This document shows, in pieces, positions 38,968 to 48,980 of a DNA stretch of 64,000 nucleotides (positions are counted from its first letter, which is position 1; each line of letters begins with the position of its first letter). Made by a program: the position numbers and the translations under genes. The stretch is from Citricoccus sp. SGAir0253. GTDB lineage: Bacteria > Actinomycetota > Actinomycetes > Actinomycetales > Micrococcaceae. The stretch is from assembly GCF_005877055.1 (NCBI RefSeq), contig NZ_CP039424.1:3259970-3323969 (forward strand), written 5' to 3'. The notes beneath the pieces were generated by a model. It saw only the letters and a program-made list of their open reading frames with translations, was not told the origin of the DNA and ran no database searches.

Positions 38968-39543
38968 TCAGAACGGGGGCTCGTCGTTGCCCGGGGTGTC
39001 CCACGAGCCCGCGGAGGAGGAGGACCCGCCCCACGGATCGTTCGAGCCGGCACCGGCGCCCCAGCCGGCGTTGCCGCCGCCCTGGCCACCGGCGTTGCCG
39101 CCCTGGGAGAACCCGCCGCCCTGGTTGCCGCCGAAGCCGCCACCCTGGCCGCCGCCACCGAAGCCCCCGCCGCCTCCGCGGCCGGACTTGGTGACCTTGG
39201 CGGTGGCGTAGCGCAGCGACGGGCCGATCTCGTCCACGTCCAGCTCGTAGGAGGTGCGCTTCTCGCCCTCGCGGGTCTCGTAGCTGCGGGCCTTCAGCCG
39301 GCCCTGGGCCACCACGCGGGTGCCCTTGGTCAGGGACTCGGCCACGTTCTCGGCCGCCTCCCGCCAGATCGAGGCGCGGAGGAACAGGGTCTCCCCGTCC
39401 TTCCACTCGTTCGACTGGCGGTCGAAGGTCCGGGGGGTGGAGGCGATGGTGAAGTTCGCCACCGCGGAGCCGGACGGCGTGAACCGCAGCTCCGGGTCGG
39501 CCGTCAGGTTCCCGACGACGGTGATGATGGTCTCTCCGGCCAT
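38968..39543 (-). CDS. ssb: single-stranded DNA-binding protein
   Basis: The 191-residue SSB has an OB-fold domain (about 1-110: [60 protein letters not shown]) and a glycine/glutamine-rich, disordered tail (about 120-175) ending in the acidic tip DEPPF, which recruits repair and replication partners. Its ATG at 39543 is preceded by AGGAGG. It lies between rpsF and rpsR in the normal order. The tail is of actinobacterial length. Confidence 0.96.
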   Translation of the reverse strand: MAGETIITVVGNLTADPELRFTPSGSAVANFTIASTPRTFDRQSNEWKDGETLFLRASIWREAAENVAESLTKGTRVVAQGRLKARSYETREGEKRTSYELDVDEIGPSLRYATAKVTKSGRGGGGGFGGGGQGGGFGGNQGGGFSQGGNAGGQGGGNAGWGAGAGSNDPWGGSSSSAGSWDTPGNDEPPF

Positions 39544-39623
39544 GGTGCCTCCTGTGGACGCTTCGGACGTTTCGTTCGGCTGGACTCAGCGGGTGTGCGG
39601 CACCGGAGGGGCGCCGCACGGGA

Positions 39624-39929
39624 TCACTCTGCGGAGACCTTCTGCTCTTCCGGGCGGATGATCTTGGTGCGCAGGACGATCTCGTTCAGGCCCAGCAGGC
39701 GGTCCAGCTCCTTGGAGGTCTCCGGGGTGCTGGTGAAGTTGACGACGGCGTAGATGGCCTCGGTCTTCTTCTGGATCTCGTAGGCCAGGCGGCGCCGGCC
39801 CCAGAGATCGAACTTGTCCACGGAGCCGCCGTCCTTGGTGACGACCTCCAGGTACTTCTGCAGGGTCGGTTCAACGGTGCGCTCGTCCACTTCGGGATCA
39901 ATCAGCACCATCAGTTCATATGCACGCAT
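39624..39929 (-). CDS. rpsF: 30S ribosomal protein S6
   Basis: The 101-residue S6 has the signature [27 protein letters not shown], then [25 protein letters not shown]. It is the first gene of rpsF-ssb-rpsR-rplI on the minus strand. A GGAGGT site precedes the ATG at 39929. The roughly 240-bp leader to the right (towards 40167) may contain the S6:S18 binding element: the GTTACGGAAAGACC region (about 39957-39975) shows weak pairing but no clear motif by eye. Confidence 0.96.
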   Translation of the reverse strand: MRAYELMVLIDPEVDERTVEPTLQKYLEVVTKDGGSVDKFDLWGRRRLAYEIQKKTEAIYAVVNFTSTPETSKELDRLLGLNEIVLRTKIIRPEEQKVSAE

Positions 39930-40167
39930 GCGAACCCACCTCCTTCGGGCTAACGGTCACGGTCTTTCCGTAACAGGAGGTTCTGTGCGGTGGTCCTGCG
40001 CGTGATCCGTCATGGGACGGCACGCAGAAAACCTTGACCATCATACCCGCTGCCGGCAAGGGCCCCGAACCGGTTCCCATCCTGCCGACCGTGCGGCCAC
40101 CGGTCCATCGGCGCCCGGCGGTCCGTGGACCTTGGCGGGGCCCCGGCACGCTGTGCAGGATGGGGCG

Positions 40168-40746
40168 ATGGCCTCCGCCCCGCGCACCGACCACACCCAC
40201 GTCCTGCTGCTGCGGGGGATCAACGTGGGCGGGCACGCCCGGGTCCCCATGGCGCACCTGCGCGAGATCGCCGCGGCCGCCGGCGCCCTCGAGGCCGGCA
40301 CGCACCTGAACTCGGGCAACGTCCTGTTCCGCGTGGACGGTGCCCCCGGGGACGCGGCGGACGCGGAGGCCCGCCGGGTCGCGGCGGCGGTGGAGTCCGC
40401 CCTGGAGGACGAGCTGGGCCTCGCCGTCCCGGTGATCCCCGTCAGCCGCGCCGAGCTGGACACGGCCCTGGCCCTGCACGCCCAGTTGCCCTTCGCCGGC
40501 GGCGAGGACAAGCTGACCCACCTGGCCGTGCTCGCGGAGCCGGCCGACCCGGAGGACGGCGACGCCCTCGAGGCGCTCGACGCCGGCGACGACCGGTGCG
40601 CGGTCGCCGGCCGGTTCGTCTGGATGCGCTTCGCGCGCGCCTCGCACACCTCGCGGCTGACCCTGGACCGGATCGAGCGGATCCTCGGCACCCCCGCCAC
40701 GGCCCGCAACCTGCTCACGGTGCGCCACCTGGCCGGCGTCGGCTGA
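40168..40746 (+). CDS. DUF1697 domain-containing protein
   Basis: The 192-residue protein has the DUF1697 signature LLRGINVGGHARVPMAHLREI near its N terminus, the segment HLNSGNVLFRV, and VWMRFARASHTSRLTLDRIERILGTPATARNLLTVRHL at its end. DUF1697 proteins are widespread, soluble and uncharacterised. The ATG at 40168 follows AGGATGGGG. It is divergent from rpsF and convergent with apeB, 9 bp apart. Confidence 0.85.
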   Translation: MASAPRTDHTHVLLLRGINVGGHARVPMAHLREIAAAAGALEAGTHLNSGNVLFRVDGAPGDAADAEARRVAAAVESALEDELGLAVPVIPVSRAELDTALALHAQLPFAGGEDKLTHLAVLAEPADPEDGDALEALDAGDDRCAVAGRFVWMRFARASHTSRLTLDRIERILGTPATARNLLTVRHLAGVG

Positions 40747-40755
40747 CGGGTGGGC

Positions 40756-42168
40756 TCAGGCCCCGGCCAGGAAGGAGCGCACCACCGCGGCGAGGTGGCC
40801 GGGATCGCGCGCACCGCACATCTCCCGGGCCGAGTGCATGGACAGCAGCCCGATCCCCACGTCCACCGTGCGGATCCCGAGCCGGGTGGCCGAGATCGGG
40901 CCGATCGTGGAACCGCACGGCACCGTGTTGCGGGAGACGAACTCCTGGAACGGCACCCCGGCGTGCGCGCACCAGCGCGCGAAGGCGGCCGCCCCCGCCG
41001 CGTCCGTGGAGTACCGCTGGTTCGCGTTGATCTTCAGCAGCGGGCCGGCGTTGGGCCGGGGGCGGTTGACGGGGTCGTGCCGCTCCGCGTAGTTCGGGTG
41101 CACCAGGTGCCCGGCGTCGGCCGAGAGCAGCCACGAGCCGGCCAGCGAGCGCGGCACGCCCTGGCCGTGGACGCCGAGGGCCTCCAGCAGGCGGCGCAGC
41201 ACGTCCTCCAGGACCGGCCCGGCCGCCCCGGATCGCGAGGCCGAGCCGAGTTCCTCGTGGTCGAACGCGGCGAGCACCGGGATCACCGGAGCGCCGTCCG
41301 CCGAGTCGGCGGGGGCCTCCGCGGCCAGCGCCTCCATCCCCACCAGCCCGGCGTGCACGGAGGAGAGGTTGTCCAGCCGGCCGGAGGCGAAGAACTCCCC
41401 GGCGGTCCCGAAGAGGGCCGGCGGCTGGGTGTCGGCCATCACCACGTCGAACCCGCGCACCGCCCGGGGGTCCACGCCGGCGGCGCGGGCCAGCACGGCG
41501 AGGATGTCGGAGGGCCCGGGGCCGGCGTCGTCGGCACCCCACACCGGGTTCAGGTGCTGCTGGCGGTCCAGGGACAGCCCGTCGTTCACCTCGCGGTCCA
41601 GGTGGATGGCGAGCTGCGGGAACCGGGCCACCGGCCCGGTGGCGGCCAGGTGCTCGGTGCCGTCCTCGGTCACGAGCCGGCCGGCGAAGCACAGCTCGCG
41701 GTCCAGCCAGGAGTTCAGCAGGGGGCCGCCGTACACCTCCACCCCCGCCTGCAGCCAGCCCTCGCGGGACGTCGTCGGACGCGGCTTGAGCTTGAAGGTC
41801 GGCGAGTCCGTGTGCGCGCCGAGGATCCGGAACACCGGCACGGTGCCGACCGCGCCCTCCCCCCTCGGGGCCGCCGCCTCGCTCCGGGCCGCGTCCGGAC
41901 CGGCGCCCGCGGCACCGGCCGGGCCGACGCCGTCGGGAATCCACCAGGCCAGCACGGCCCCGTCCCGCACCAGCACGTATCCCCCGGGCGCGGCGGGGAA
42001 GTCCCGGCGCTCGTCCACCCGCCGGTACCCGGCCGCCTCCAGGCGGCGGGCCACCTCCGCGGCGGCGTGGTAGCTCGAGGGGCTGGCGCGCACGAAGCCG
42101 GCCAGGTCCTGCAGGTGGGGGTGGCCGGCCAGCGGGCCGGCGGGGGTCACGGGATCCGGGGTGGTCAT
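40756..42168 (-). CDS. apeB: M18 family aminopeptidase
   Basis: The 470-residue protein belongs to the M18 metallo-aminopeptidases, which use two metal ions to remove N-terminal acidic or other residues. Recognisable blocks are the start LAGFVRASPSSYHAAAEVARRLE, the metal-ligand motif ILGAHTDSPTFKLKPRP, FDHEELGS with ligand glutamates, and IGLLSMHSAREMCGARD at the end with the last histidine. All metal ligands appear present. The enzyme is cytoplasmic. It lies 4 bp downstream of the GT87-type membrane gene, so the two form an operon. Confidence 0.93.
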   Translation of the reverse strand: MTTPDPVTPAGPLAGHPHLQDLAGFVRASPSSYHAAAEVARRLEAAGYRRVDERRDFPAAPGGYVLVRDGAVLAWWIPDGVGPAGAAGAGPDAARSEAAAPRGEGAVGTVPVFRILGAHTDSPTFKLKPRPTTSREGWLQAGVEVYGGPLLNSWLDRELCFAGRLVTEDGTEHLAATGPVARFPQLAIHLDREVNDGLSLDRQQHLNPVWGADDAGPGPSDILAVLARAAGVDPRAVRGFDVVMADTQPPALFGTAGEFFASGRLDNLSSVHAGLVGMEALAAEAPADSADGAPVIPVLAAFDHEELGSASRSGAAGPVLEDVLRRLLEALGVHGQGVPRSLAGSWLLSADAGHLVHPNYAERHDPVNRPRPNAGPLLKINANQRYSTDAAGAAAFARWCAHAGVPFQEFVSRNTVPCGSTIGPISATRLGIRTVDVGIGLLSMHSAREMCGARDPGHLAAVVRSFLAGA

Positions 42169-42172
42169 GCCC

Positions 42173-43903
42173 CTACCGTACGGGCAGCCGCGCCGCCCCC
42201 CGGTGCCGCGCCACGAGCCAGGGCGCCCGGTCCGGGGCGTCGTCGTAGGGACCGCCGAGCGGGTCGTCCACGGGGAGCCGGTCCGCCGCGGCCGGGTCGA
42301 GGCCCAAGTGCGCCAGGCGCACGGCGGCGGCCGCCCTGCCGGTCCCGCCGGCGGCCTCCCCGGCGGAGCTCCCGGAGGCGTCGCCGGCGGCGCGCCGCGG
42401 CCGGTCCGCGCCCCGCAGCGCGGCGGACGCGGCCCACTCCCAGATCCGCCCGCCGGGCAGCGAGGCGCGCACGGGATCCTGCCGCGGGTCGAGCACCTGC
42501 TCCACCACGCGGCCCATGAGGTACGCGGTGGCCACCATGTGGCCCAGGACGGCCAGGACGTAGAACGTGTCGTCCATGGAGTGCTGCACCTCGGAGCCGG
42601 AGGATCCCTTGGCGAGGTACATCCAGATCGCCCAGAAGTGCAGCACCTCGAAGAACTGCCACGCCAGGAAGTCCCGCCAGCGCGGGACCGCGAGCACGGC
42701 CAGCGGCACCAGCCACACCACGAACTGGGGCGAGTACACCTTGTTGCACAGCACGAACGCGGCCACCACGAGGAACGCCAGGTGCGCCACCCGCGGCCGG
42801 TACCGGCAGGCCACCCCGAGCAGGAAGATCCCGCAGCACGCCACGAAGAAGGAGCCGAAGGCCAGCACGGACAGTCCCTCCGCGTCCACCTGCGGCCCCC
42901 CGATGCGGGCCATCGTGACGTTCCAGGCGTGCCACACCGAGGACAACCCCGGCCCGCGCTCGCCGGAGAACGTGTAGAACACGCTCCAGGCCGGCAGGTT
43001 GGTGAGCATCATCGGCAGGTTCACGGCGAGCCACGCGGCCACGGTCCCGAGCAGGGTCCACAGGAACGGCGTCCAGCGCCGGGTGCGCACCGCCAGGACG
43101 AGCAGGGCGCCGAGCGCGAGGACGGGGTAGAGCTTCATCGCCGCCCCCAGGCCGAGGAAGACCCCGGCCAGCAGTGGCCGCCGCCCGCCGAACAGCCACA
43201 GTGCCACGGCCAGCAGGGCCACGGCCCACAGGTCCCAGTTCACGGACCCGGCGAGGATGATGCCCGGGGCCACCGCCACCATCGCCGCGTCCCACGGCCG
43301 GCGACCGGAGGAGCGGGCGGTCACCACCACGGTGAGGACCCACAGCACCGCGGTGGCCAGGAAGTTCACGTCCCAGTAGGCGAGCGTCGGGTCCGCCCCG
43401 CTCCACGGCAGCAGCCGGGAGGCCACGGCGGCCAGCGAGGCCACCACGGACATCAGCACGGGGTACTCGAAGCTCGCTCCCGGGGCGAACGGCGCGAACG
43501 GGTCCTCCGCGAGGCCCCGGCCGCCGTAGAGCGCGGCCCAGTCCGAGTAGCAGCCCGCGTAGTACACCGCCGGGTGGGTCCAGCCGTCCAGCCGGCAGGG
43601 GGTCTTCAGCAGCACCGCCACCACGGCGGAGAGCGTGGTGAGCAGGATCAGCACGCGCATCGGGGTCCAGAACGAGCCGCCGGTGCGCCCCGGCACCGTG
43701 TGCCGCCCCACCGGGCCGCCGAGCAGCCCGTCCATCCAGCGCACGAGCGGGTCGGTGCGGGACGGGACGGAGGCGGGGGCGGGGGCGCCGCCGTCGGGAC
43801 CCGCGGCGGGACCCACAGTGGAGTCCGGGGTGGAGTCCGGGGTGGGTGTCACGGGACCGCCGCCGGGCGTCCGGGGGCCGGAGGCCGGGGTGCGCGGGCT
43901 CAT
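42173..43903 (-). CDS. DUF2029/GT87-type membrane glycosyltransferase
   Basis: The 576-residue protein has a disordered Pro/Gly/Thr-rich N-terminal tail (about 1-75) and around ten membrane helices from residue 82 onward, with the GT87/DUF2029 pattern: extracytoplasmic acidic loop near CRLDGWTHPAVYYAGCYSDW and GPGLSSVWHAWNVTM. The C-terminal tail of about 110 residues is cytoplasmic and low in complexity. Such proteins are polyprenyl-phosphate-sugar-dependent mannosyl- or arabinosyltransferases for envelope glycans; the substrate is inferred. Followed directly by apeB. Probable function in lipoglycan assembly fits its neighbour ino1. Confidence 0.8.
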   Translation of the reverse strand: MSPRTPASGPRTPGGGPVTPTPDSTPDSTVGPAAGPDGGAPAPASVPSRTDPLVRWMDGLLGGPVGRHTVPGRTGGSFWTPMRVLILLTTLSAVVAVLLKTPCRLDGWTHPAVYYAGCYSDWAALYGGRGLAEDPFAPFAPGASFEYPVLMSVVASLAAVASRLLPWSGADPTLAYWDVNFLATAVLWVLTVVVTARSSGRRPWDAAMVAVAPGIILAGSVNWDLWAVALLAVALWLFGGRRPLLAGVFLGLGAAMKLYPVLALGALLVLAVRTRRWTPFLWTLLGTVAAWLAVNLPMMLTNLPAWSVFYTFSGERGPGLSSVWHAWNVTMARIGGPQVDAEGLSVLAFGSFFVACCGIFLLGVACRYRPRVAHLAFLVVAAFVLCNKVYSPQFVVWLVPLAVLAVPRWRDFLAWQFFEVLHFWAIWMYLAKGSSGSEVQHSMDDTFYVLAVLGHMVATAYLMGRVVEQVLDPRQDPVRASLPGGRIWEWAASAALRGADRPRRAAGDASGSSAGEAAGGTGRAAAAVRLAHLGLDPAAADRLPVDDPLGGPYDDAPDRAPWLVARHRGAARLPVR

Positions 43904-44150
43904 GGCCCCATCCTAGGAGGGCCCGACGCCGGCGGGCCGGGGCGCGCGGGCGGGCGCCAGACCCGGCCGGCCCCGGTCCCCCCGGGGGGCGATGCGGTCG
44001 CATGTCGTCACCGGGCGTAAAGTGGATGGGGTTGTGCCCCGCCCGCTCGGGCCGGGGGCACTCGCAGTGCATTGCGTCCCGGGACGGCCGGGACCGGTCC
44101 GCCGCGCCTCGCGTGCGGCCCCAGGACCCTCAGGACTACAAGGAGTACCG

Positions 44151-45236
44151 GTGTCGAAGAACCCGATTCGCGTGGCGATCGCCGGCGTGGGCAACTGTGC
44201 CACGTCACTGATCCAGGGTGTGGAGTACTACCGCGGGGCGACGGCGGGGGACACCGTTCCCGGCCTGATGCACGTCCAGTTCGGTGACTACCACGTGTCC
44301 GACCTGGAGTTCGTGGCGGCGTTCGACGTGGATGCCGCGAAGGTCGGCCAGGAGCTGTCCGCGGCGCTGGACGCCTCCCAGAACAACACGATCCGGATCG
44401 CGGACGTGCCGGCCACCGAGGTGACGGTGCAGCGCGGCCCCACCCTCGACGGGCTGGGCAAGTACTACCGCGAGACCATCGAGGAGTCCACGGCCGAGCC
44501 GGTGGACGTGGTGCAGGTCCTGAAGGACGCGCGGGTGGACGTGCTGGTCTGCTACCTGCCGGTGGGCTCCGAGGAGGCGGCGAAGTTCTACGCGCAGGCC
44601 GCGATCGAGGCGAAGGTCGCCTTCGTCAACGCCCTGCCCGTGTTCATCGCCGGCACCCCCGAGTGGGCGGACCGCTTCACCGAGGCGGGCGTGCCGATCG
44701 TGGGCGACGACATCAAGTCCCAGATCGGCGCCACCATCACCCACCGGGTCATGGCCAAGCTGTTCGAGGACCGCGGCGTCACCCTGGACCGCACCTACCA
44801 GCTCAACGTGGGCGGGAACATGGACTTCAAGAACATGCTCGAGCGCGAGCGCCTGGAGTCCAAGAAGATCTCCAAGACGCAGGCCGTCACCTCCAACACC
44901 TCCGCGGTGCTGGGCGAGGACGACGTGCACATCGGCCCCTCGGACTACGTCTCCTGGCTCGACGACCGCAAGTGGGCGTTCGTGCGCCTCGAGGGCCGCA
45001 ACTTCGGCGATGCCCCGGTCTCCCTGGAGTACAAGCTCGAGGTCTGGGACTCCCCGAACTCGGCCGGCGTGATCATCGACGCCGTGCGCGCCGCCAAGAT
45101 CGCCCTGGACCGCGGGATCGGCGGGCCGATCCTCTCGGCCTCGTCCTACTTCATGAAGTCCCCGCCGGTGCAGCACCACGACGACGAGGCGCACGAGCTC
45201 GTGGAGGCCTTCATCCGCGGCGACATCGAGCGCTGA
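44151..45236 (+). CDS. ino1: inositol-3-phosphate synthase
   Basis: The 361-residue NAD-dependent enzyme converts glucose 6-phosphate to 1D-myo-inositol 3-phosphate, the precursor of phosphatidylinositol and mycothiol. Signatures are the Rossmann start [48 protein letters not shown] and the end [16 protein letters not shown]. The GTG start at 44151 follows AAGGAG. It is a single gene, divergent from the GT87-type membrane protein gene. Inositol for mycothiol is consistent with the mycothiol-family protein found near the left end. Confidence 0.95.
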   Translation: MSKNPIRVAIAGVGNCATSLIQGVEYYRGATAGDTVPGLMHVQFGDYHVSDLEFVAAFDVDAAKVGQELSAALDASQNNTIRIADVPATEVTVQRGPTLDGLGKYYRETIEESTAEPVDVVQVLKDARVDVLVCYLPVGSEEAAKFYAQAAIEAKVAFVNALPVFIAGTPEWADRFTEAGVPIVGDDIKSQIGATITHRVMAKLFEDRGVTLDRTYQLNVGGNMDFKNMLERERLESKKISKTQAVTSNTSAVLGEDDVHIGPSDYVSWLDDRKWAFVRLEGRNFGDAPVSLEYKLEVWDSPNSAGVIIDAVRAAKIALDRGIGGPILSASSYFMKSPPVQHHDDEAHELVEAFIRGDIER

Positions 45237-45391
45237 CCCGGTCACGGCCGGCCGTCCCTCCCGGGGCGGCCGGCCGTTCCCGTCCCGGAGCTGGCCCGGG
45301 CCCAGGAGGCCGGACCGGCCTGGTCGGCAGGTCCCGCGGCGCCCGAGGTCAGCCCTCGATTTCCCGGGACCCGGATGCGAGGATCGCCTCC

Positions 45392-47137
45392 ATGAACGAC
45401 GCCGAGATCTCCGCCGCCGCCACGCTTCTGCCGATCGCCGAGGTGGCCCGCGGCGCCGGGATCCCGGAGGACGCCCTCATCCCGTACGGCCGGCACATGG
45501 CCAAGGTGGACCCGGCCGCCGTGCCGGCCACCGGCAGGGCCCCGGGCCGCGTCGTGCTGGTCACCGGCATCAGCCCGACGCCGGCCGGCGAGGGGAAGTC
45601 GACCGTCACCGTGGGCCTGGTGGACGGCCTGAACCTGCTCGCCGCCGAGGACGGGGCCCCGGCGTGGTGGCGTGGGCGGACGGCGATGGGCGCGCTCCGC
45701 GAGCCGTCCCTCGGCCCGGTGTTCGGCATGAAGGGCGGCGCCACCGGCGGCGGGCACGCCCAGGTGGTCCCCATGGAGGAGATCAACCTCCACTTCACCG
45801 GCGACTTCCACGCGATCACCGCCGCCCACAACCTGCTGTGCGCCCTCGTGGACAACCACCTGCACCACGGCAACGCGCTGGGCCTCGACCCGCGGACCAT
45901 CGCCCTCAAGCGGTGCCTGGACACCAACGACCGCGCCCTGCGCCAGACGGTCATCGGCCTGGGCGGCCGCTCCCAGGGCGTCCCGCGGGAGGACGGCTTC
46001 GAGATCACCGTGGCCACGGAGACGATGGCCGTGTTCTGCCTCTCGCGGGACCTGCGCGACCTCAAGGAGCGGCTGTCCCGGATCATCATCGGCCGGACGC
46101 ACGACCGGCACCCCGTCACGGTCGGCCAGCTCGGCCCGCACGGGGCGCAGGGGGCCATGGCCGTGCTGCTCAAGGACGCGCTGCGGCCCAATCTCGTGCA
46201 GACGCTGGGTGGTTCCGCCGTGCTGGTCCACGGCGGGCCGTTCGCGAACATCGCGCACGGGGCGAACTCGATCATCGCCACGAACACGGCGCGGTCCCTG
46301 GCCGACCTCGTGGTCACGGAGGCCGGCTTCGGCGCCGACCTCGGGGGCCAGAAGTTCATGGACATCACCTCGGTGGCCGGGGGCTTCCCGCCCGCGGCGG
46401 CCGTGGTGGTCGCCACCGTGCGCGCGCTGAAGATGAACGGCGGGATGTCGCTGGCGGAGGTGACCGCCGGGGCCTCGGCCGGGGACGCCCCGCGCCACCT
46501 GGACGCGCTCGGGGCGGGCGTGGCCAACCTGGAGCGCCACGTGCAGAACATGGCCGGCTACGGGGTGCCGGTCGTCGTCGCGGTCAACCGCTTCCCGCAG
46601 GACACGGAGGAGGAGCTGGACCGGCTCACGGGCTGGTGCGCCGGGGCGGGCGTGCGCGTGGCGGTGGCCGAGGTATGGGCCCGCGGCGGGGCCGGCGCCC
46701 TGGAGCTGGCGCGGCAGGTCACCGAGGCGGTGGCCGCGCACGGCGCGGCGGACGGCGCGGCGGGCTGGACCCCCCTGTGGCGCGCGGACATGACGGTGGA
46801 GGAACGGATCGACGCGGTCGTGCGGCGCATCTACCGCGGCTCCCGCGTGGAGTACACGCCCACGGCCCGGCGCCAGCTGCACCAGCTCACCGAGGAGGGC
46901 TGGGGCCACCTGCCCGTCTGCATGGCCAAGACGCAGTACTCCTTCACGGACGACCCCTCCGTCCTCGGCGCCCCCGTGGGCTTCCCCATCACGGTGCGCG
47001 AGCTGGTCGTCCGTCCGGGGGCCGGGTTCATCGTCGCCCTGACCGGCACGATGATGACCATGCCGGGCCTGCCGCAGGCCCCGGCCGCGGACGCCATGGA
47101 CGTGGACCGCCACGGCCGCGTGACGGGCCTCTTCTGA
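45392..47137 (+). CDS. fhs: formate-tetrahydrofolate ligase
   Basis: The 581-residue enzyme activates formate to 10-formyltetrahydrofolate using ATP. The P-loop TPAGEGKST (about 63-71) and the substrate blocks EPSLGPVFGMKGGATGGGHAQVVPMEEINLHFTGD, ANIAHGANSIIAT and KMNGGM are all present. It is slightly longer than the usual 555-560 residues, with a short loop extension near GAPAWWRGRTAM. The ATG at 45392 lies 155 bp after ino1. It supplies one-carbon units for purine synthesis. No folD neighbour is present. The gene is isolated. Confidence 0.94.
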   Translation: MNDAEISAAATLLPIAEVARGAGIPEDALIPYGRHMAKVDPAAVPATGRAPGRVVLVTGISPTPAGEGKSTVTVGLVDGLNLLAAEDGAPAWWRGRTAMGALREPSLGPVFGMKGGATGGGHAQVVPMEEINLHFTGDFHAITAAHNLLCALVDNHLHHGNALGLDPRTIALKRCLDTNDRALRQTVIGLGGRSQGVPREDGFEITVATETMAVFCLSRDLRDLKERLSRIIIGRTHDRHPVTVGQLGPHGAQGAMAVLLKDALRPNLVQTLGGSAVLVHGGPFANIAHGANSIIATNTARSLADLVVTEAGFGADLGGQKFMDITSVAGGFPPAAAVVVATVRALKMNGGMSLAEVTAGASAGDAPRHLDALGAGVANLERHVQNMAGYGVPVVVAVNRFPQDTEEELDRLTGWCAGAGVRVAVAEVWARGGAGALELARQVTEAVAAHGAADGAAGWTPLWRADMTVEERIDAVVRRIYRGSRVEYTPTARRQLHQLTEEGWGHLPVCMAKTQYSFTDDPSVLGAPVGFPITVRELVVRPGAGFIVALTGTMMTMPGLPQAPAADAMDVDRHGRVTGLF

Positions 47138-47253
47138 CCCCTGCCGATCCTCCGGGCGGCGCCCACCCCAGGTCACGATCACGCTCCACGTCGCGACACG
47201 CCGTCGGGAGCCCCGTCCGCCGTGTCCGTGACGCAGGACGAGGTCTCCGTGGC

Positions 47254-48903
47254 TCAGGAGGACGCCGAGGCCTCCGGCTGCTCGGCCCACCAGCGCAGCA
47301 GCTCGGCGCGGGCGGTCTCCTCGTCGTGGGGGCCGTCGTCGAGCCGCCACTCCAGCAGGTGCTTGTAGGCCCGGCCGACCACGGGACCGGGGCGGATGTC
47401 CAGGATCTCCATGACCTGCGTGCCGTCCAGGTCCGGGCGCACCGCGTCGAGCTGCTCCTGCGCGGTGATCTCGGCGATCCGCCGCTCCAGGTCGTCGTAG
47501 GCGTGCGCGAGCCGCTCGGCCTTGCGGCGGTTGCGCGTGGTGACGTCCGAGCGGGTCAGCGCGTGCAGCCGCGGAAGCACCGGCCCGGCGTCGGTGACGT
47601 ACCGCCGCACCGCCGAGTCGGTCCAGCCGGCCTCGCCGTAGCCGTAGAACCGCATGTGCAGCTCCACGAGCCGGCAGACGGCCTTGATCGTGTCGTTGTC
47701 GAACTTCAGCGCGCGCATGCGCTGGCGCACGAGCTTGGCCCCCACCACGTCGTGGTGCCGGAAGCTCACCGCCCCGTTCTGCTCGAACCGCCGGGTGGCG
47801 GGCTTGCCGACGTCGTGCATCAGCGCCGCGAAGCGCAGCACGAAGTCCGGCGCGGGGACGTAGGTGCCCGACGGCGGCACGAACCCCGGCGCGTCCCGCT
47901 CACCCGCCTCGCCCGCCGGACCCGTCCCGGCCGCCCCGTCCGTCCCGGCCTCGGCACGCTCGGCGGCCCAGCGCTCCTCGAGCCCGGCGGGATACTCGTG
48001 GTCCATCGCCTGCTCGAGCACGGTCAGCGAGTGCTCGTACACGTCCTTGTGGCGGTGGTGCTCGTCCGTCTCCAGGCGCAGGGCCGGCAACTCGGGCAGC
48101 ACGTGGTCGGCCAGGCCGGTGTCCACCAGCAGGTTCAGCCCGGCCCGCGGGTGCCGGCCGGTGACGAGCTTGACCAGTTCCTCGCGCACCCGCTCGGCGG
48201 AGATGATGCCGATCCGCTCGGCCATCGCCGTCATGGCCGCCACCACGGCGTCGTCCACGCCGATGCCCAGCTGGGAGGCGAACCGGGCGGCGCGCATCAT
48301 GCGCAGCGGGTCGTCGGAGAAGGAGTCCTCCGGCGTCCCGGGGGTGCGCAGGCGGCCGGCGGCCAGGTCCCGGACCCCGCCGAACGGGTCCACGAGCTCG
48401 AGCGAGGGCAGCCGGATGGCCATGGCGTTGACGGTGAAGTCCCGGCGGAACAGGTCGTCCTCGAGGGAGTGGCCGAAGGCCACCTGCGGCTTGCGGGAGT
48501 CCGGGTCGTACTGCTCCGCGCGGTACGTGGTGACCTCGAGCTGCCAGCCATCCTTGGCGAAGCCGATCGTGCCGAAGCGCCGCCCGATGTCCCAGTGGGC
48601 GTCCGCCCAGCGCCGGCCGATGCGCAGCGTGGCGTCCGGGTCGGCGTCCGTGGTGAAGTCCAGGTCGGGGGACACCCGCCCCAGGAACAGGTCCCGCACC
48701 GGACCGCCGACGAGGGACAGCTCGTGCCCGGCCTCCTCGAACAGCCGGCCCAGCTCCAGCACCACGGCCGGCAGCGTGGCGCCCGTCGGGAAGCCCGGGG
48801 GAAGGGCGACGCCGGCCGGTCCCGCGGGTGCGGGGACGGCGGTTCCGGAGGGGGCGGTCCCGGCCGTGCCGGGGGTGGGCTGGGGGGCTGCGGAGGGATT
48901 CAT
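47254..48903 (-). CDS. cca: CCA tRNA nucleotidyltransferase
   Basis: The enzyme adds or repairs the 3' CCA of tRNAs. Seen in order: a Pro/Ala-rich N-terminal tail (about 1-40), the nucleotidyltransferase motif LVGGPVRDLFLGR with catalytic DLDFTTDADP, motif RRDFTVNAMAI, RMMRAARFASQLG, and an HD domain with EHHRHKDVYEHS and LMHDVGKP. The Glu-rich insertion between the two HD motifs (about residues 305-340) is variable in actinobacteria. The start at 48903 is uncertain: upstream in-frame GTG codons exist and no strong ribosome site is seen. It is divergent from the Nudix-murJ operon, an order conserved in actinobacteria. Confidence 0.93.
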   Translation of the reverse strand: MNPSAAPQPTPGTAGTAPSGTAVPAPAGPAGVALPPGFPTGATLPAVVLELGRLFEEAGHELSLVGGPVRDLFLGRVSPDLDFTTDADPDATLRIGRRWADAHWDIGRRFGTIGFAKDGWQLEVTTYRAEQYDPDSRKPQVAFGHSLEDDLFRRDFTVNAMAIRLPSLELVDPFGGVRDLAAGRLRTPGTPEDSFSDDPLRMMRAARFASQLGIGVDDAVVAAMTAMAERIGIISAERVREELVKLVTGRHPRAGLNLLVDTGLADHVLPELPALRLETDEHHRHKDVYEHSLTVLEQAMDHEYPAGLEERWAAERAEAGTDGAAGTGPAGEAGERDAPGFVPPSGTYVPAPDFVLRFAALMHDVGKPATRRFEQNGAVSFRHHDVVGAKLVRQRMRALKFDNDTIKAVCRLVELHMRFYGYGEAGWTDSAVRRYVTDAGPVLPRLHALTRSDVTTRNRRKAERLAHAYDDLERRIAEITAQEQLDAVRPDLDGTQVMEILDIRPGPVVGRAYKHLLEWRLDDGPHDEETARAELLRWWAEQPEASASS

Positions 48904-48967
48904 CGTGTGGTTAAGGGTGCCAGATCCGCCGACCGAGGCGGACACCGGCGCTCCCACCTCGGACCGC

Positions 48968-48973
48968 TACAGT
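48968..48973 (+). promoter_or_regulatory. -10 element for a leaderless Nudix transcript
   Basis: TACAGT ends 7 nt before the ATG at 48981, so transcription would begin at or next to the start codon. Leaderless mRNAs are common in actinobacteria. No ribosome-binding site is seen, which supports this reading. Confidence 0.5.
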
Positions 48974-48980
48974 GGAATGC